Assembly (NCBI GenBank): GCA_021159475.1 | Contig: JAGGRS010000253.1 | Location: 1 to 7,941, forward strand | Length of the DNA: 7,941 nt | Source: Candidatus Methanophagales archaeon | GTDB taxonomy: Archaea > Halobacteriota > Syntropharchaeia > Alkanophagales > Methanospirareceae | Reading direction: 5' to 3' | Part shown: positions 7,299-7,941 of the stretch, one piece after another | How positions within the stretch are numbered: the first letter of the stretch is position 1 | Layout of the letters: each line of letters begins with the position of its first letter | Notes under the pieces: model-generated | The model's database searches: none | Seen by the model: the letters and a program-made list of their open reading frames with translations, nothing else | What the model was told of the DNA's origin: nothing | Translations under genes and position numbers: made by a program

Positions 7299-7382
7299 TG
7301 CGGAGGGGGAGATTCGAACTCCCGAACCCCTTCGGGATGAGGCCCTGAACCTCACGCCTTTGTCCAACTCGGCAACCTCCGC
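7299..7382 (-). tRNA. tRNA-Leu (anticodon CAG)
   Basis: On the minus strand the acceptor arms GCGGAGG and CCTCCGC pair fully, followed by discriminator A. The anticodon stem TGAGG/CCTCA encloses the loop TTCAGGG, giving anticodon CAG (reads CUG, Leu). The T arm is GGGAG-TTCGAAT-CTCCC. A long variable arm with a CCC/GGG hairpin marks a class II tRNA, as expected for leucine. Length is 84 bases; CCA is not encoded and no intron is visible. It is convergent with priL. The AT-rich DNA upstream (7383-7430) offers only a vague TATA candidate near 7405-7414. Confidence 0.95.
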
Positions 7383-7547
7383 ATATTTATTTTCCTTATT
7401 TGTTAGATATTTGAATAGAATAAAAATCATTAATATCTTCCATATCCGGGAGTGTATCCGAATAGTGGATAAGAGTTATACTGGGAAATGAGTAAAAGAA
7501 TTATTAACTCCAATTGCTAAAGAATTTGATGCTTACGCAAAGTTAAG
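7383..7547. other. AT-rich intergenic stretch without a recognisable gene
   Basis: This stretch contains the upstream region of the tRNA gene and a short imperfect inverted repeat (TATCC at 7455-7459, GGATA at 7467-7471). A short open stretch at about 7495-7545 (KELLTPIAKEFDAYAKL) is interrupted by a stop just upstream. It may be more gene debris, but I cannot assign it. I see no RNA gene or CRISPR array here. Confidence 0.5.
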
Positions 7548-7843
7548 ATGTCAATTCCGTATAACGTGGGAATATGCAAAATCTTTCCTTTACAGAATAT
7601 AGGGAATTCTTAAAAAGTGTATGGAAGGAAGTTTACAGAGTCATAGTTCCTGGTGGCAGAGCTTGTATAAATATTGCAAATTTGGGAAAGGAAACCGTAT
7701 ATCCCACTTCACGCTTTTATAATTAAAGATATGCTGGATATTGACTTCCTTATGAGAGGTCTGCCAAAAACCCTACTTTAAGGGATGTGCACGAATACAT
7801 CCTTGTTTTTTCAAAGGGTAGAGGCTGTCCAACAATTATCTAA
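7548..7843 (+). pseudogene. Decayed site-specific DNA N4/N6-methyltransferase remnant
   Basis: Pieces of one methyltransferase appear in order but in different frames. A degenerate catalytic motif SIPYNVG (7551-7571; intact enzymes have S/D-P-P-Y) is followed, after a frame change, by LSFTEYREFLKSVWKEVYR and then [17 protein letters not shown] (7583-7690). One extra base near 7690 shifts the frame, and KPYIPLHAFIIKDMLDIDF continues at 7692-7760. Next comes an in-gene deletion and another frame change, and AKNPTLRDVHEYILVFSKGR (7763-7822) resumes, ending at TAA 7841-7843. Known: this arrangement (TSPPYNVG, then a [22 protein letters not shown]-type block, then NPTLRDVHEYILVFSKG) belongs to DNA methylases of the N4/N6 group. 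The N-terminal portion, the segment normally between LMRG and SAKNP, and the C-terminal SAM-binding FxGxG part are missing. Inference: a dead restriction-modification or orphan methylase, not an expressed gene. Confidence 0.8.
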
Positions 7844-7941
7844 ACCACATAAGAAACGAAATACCGGTAGACCACATCTGCTACCTGGTAGTTGCCATCG
7901 TGAATAGTATAGACATGAATATGAGTATAACGGCAAGCCAC
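7822..7941 (+). CDS. Possible transposase N-terminal fragment (runs off the right edge)
   Basis: One frame is open from 7822 to the end of the window. It includes NEIPVDHICYLVVAIVNSID (7855-7914), which resembles the short conserved N-terminal segment (P-x-D-H-x-x-x-x-V-x-x-x-V-x-x-x-D-hydrophobic) of IS1182/IS4-like transposases. No convincing ATG or ribosome-binding site begins it, and it overlaps the tail of the decayed methyltransferase in another frame. It may be a broken insertion element or one starting from an alternative codon. Only about 40 residues are visible, so the family call is tentative. Confidence 0.4.

Noticed and set aside
7455..7471. Small inverted repeat TATCC/GGATA as a terminator or IS end
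   Set aside because: Five-base arms in AT-rich DNA are expected by chance, and there is no T-run or matching partner repeat in the window.
1..7941. CRISPR array or other regularly spaced direct repeats
   Set aside because: No evenly spaced identical repeats are visible; the only periodicity is the protein-level CARDB repetition and short Thr/Pro codon repeats.

Overview
The window looks archaeal, probably a euryarchaeon of the methanogen / anaerobic methane-oxidiser (Methanomicrobia-like) type; the lineage is an inference. Reasons: it carries an archaeal-type DNA primase large subunit and a clamp-loader (RFC) small-subunit paralog, TATA boxes placed about 25-27 bases before start codons (leaderless transcripts), a tRNA-Leu without encoded CCA, a PGF-CTERM archaeosortase sorting signal, and a very large Asn/Thr-rich CARDB surface protein of a kind common in these archaea.

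Layout. (1) Positions 1-2611, minus strand: the N-terminal 870 codons of a secreted multi-CARDB-domain surface protein whose C-terminus lies beyond the left edge. (2) Positions 2612-2790: an AT-rich divergent promoter region. (3) Positions 2791-3531, plus strand: an exported rhodanese-domain protein with a signal peptide, a Thr/Pro linker and a C-terminal PGF-CTERM anchor. (4) Positions 3566-5078, minus strand: a two-gene operon of an unrecognised 170-residue protein and a divergent RFC small-subunit paralog whose Walker B Asp-Glu pair reads Asn-Asn. (5) Positions 5129-7293, plus strand: a two-gene operon of chorismate synthase (aroC) and primase large subunit (priL), joined by an ATGA stop/start overlap. 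(6) Positions 7299-7382, minus strand: tRNA-Leu(CAG), convergent with priL. (7) Positions 7383-7941: AT-rich accessory DNA with no intact gene. It holds a frameshifted, internally deleted remnant of a DNA N4/N6-methyltransferase and, at the right edge, an open frame resembling a transposase N-terminus.

How they work together. The CARDB protein and the anchored rhodanese are both cell-surface products from divergent promoters. The two central operons are transcribed divergently from a 50-bp gap, where one palindromic TTTTAAAA element sits at TATA distance from both start codons. Each operon contains one replication protein (clamp-loader paralog; primase large subunit). The right end looks like an eroded mobile or restriction-modification island next to a tRNA gene.

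I found no clear new multi-gene defence system. The observations most worth a second look are the Walker-B-less RFC paralog, the archaeosortase-type anchored rhodanese, the shared divergent promoter and the decayed methyltransferase.
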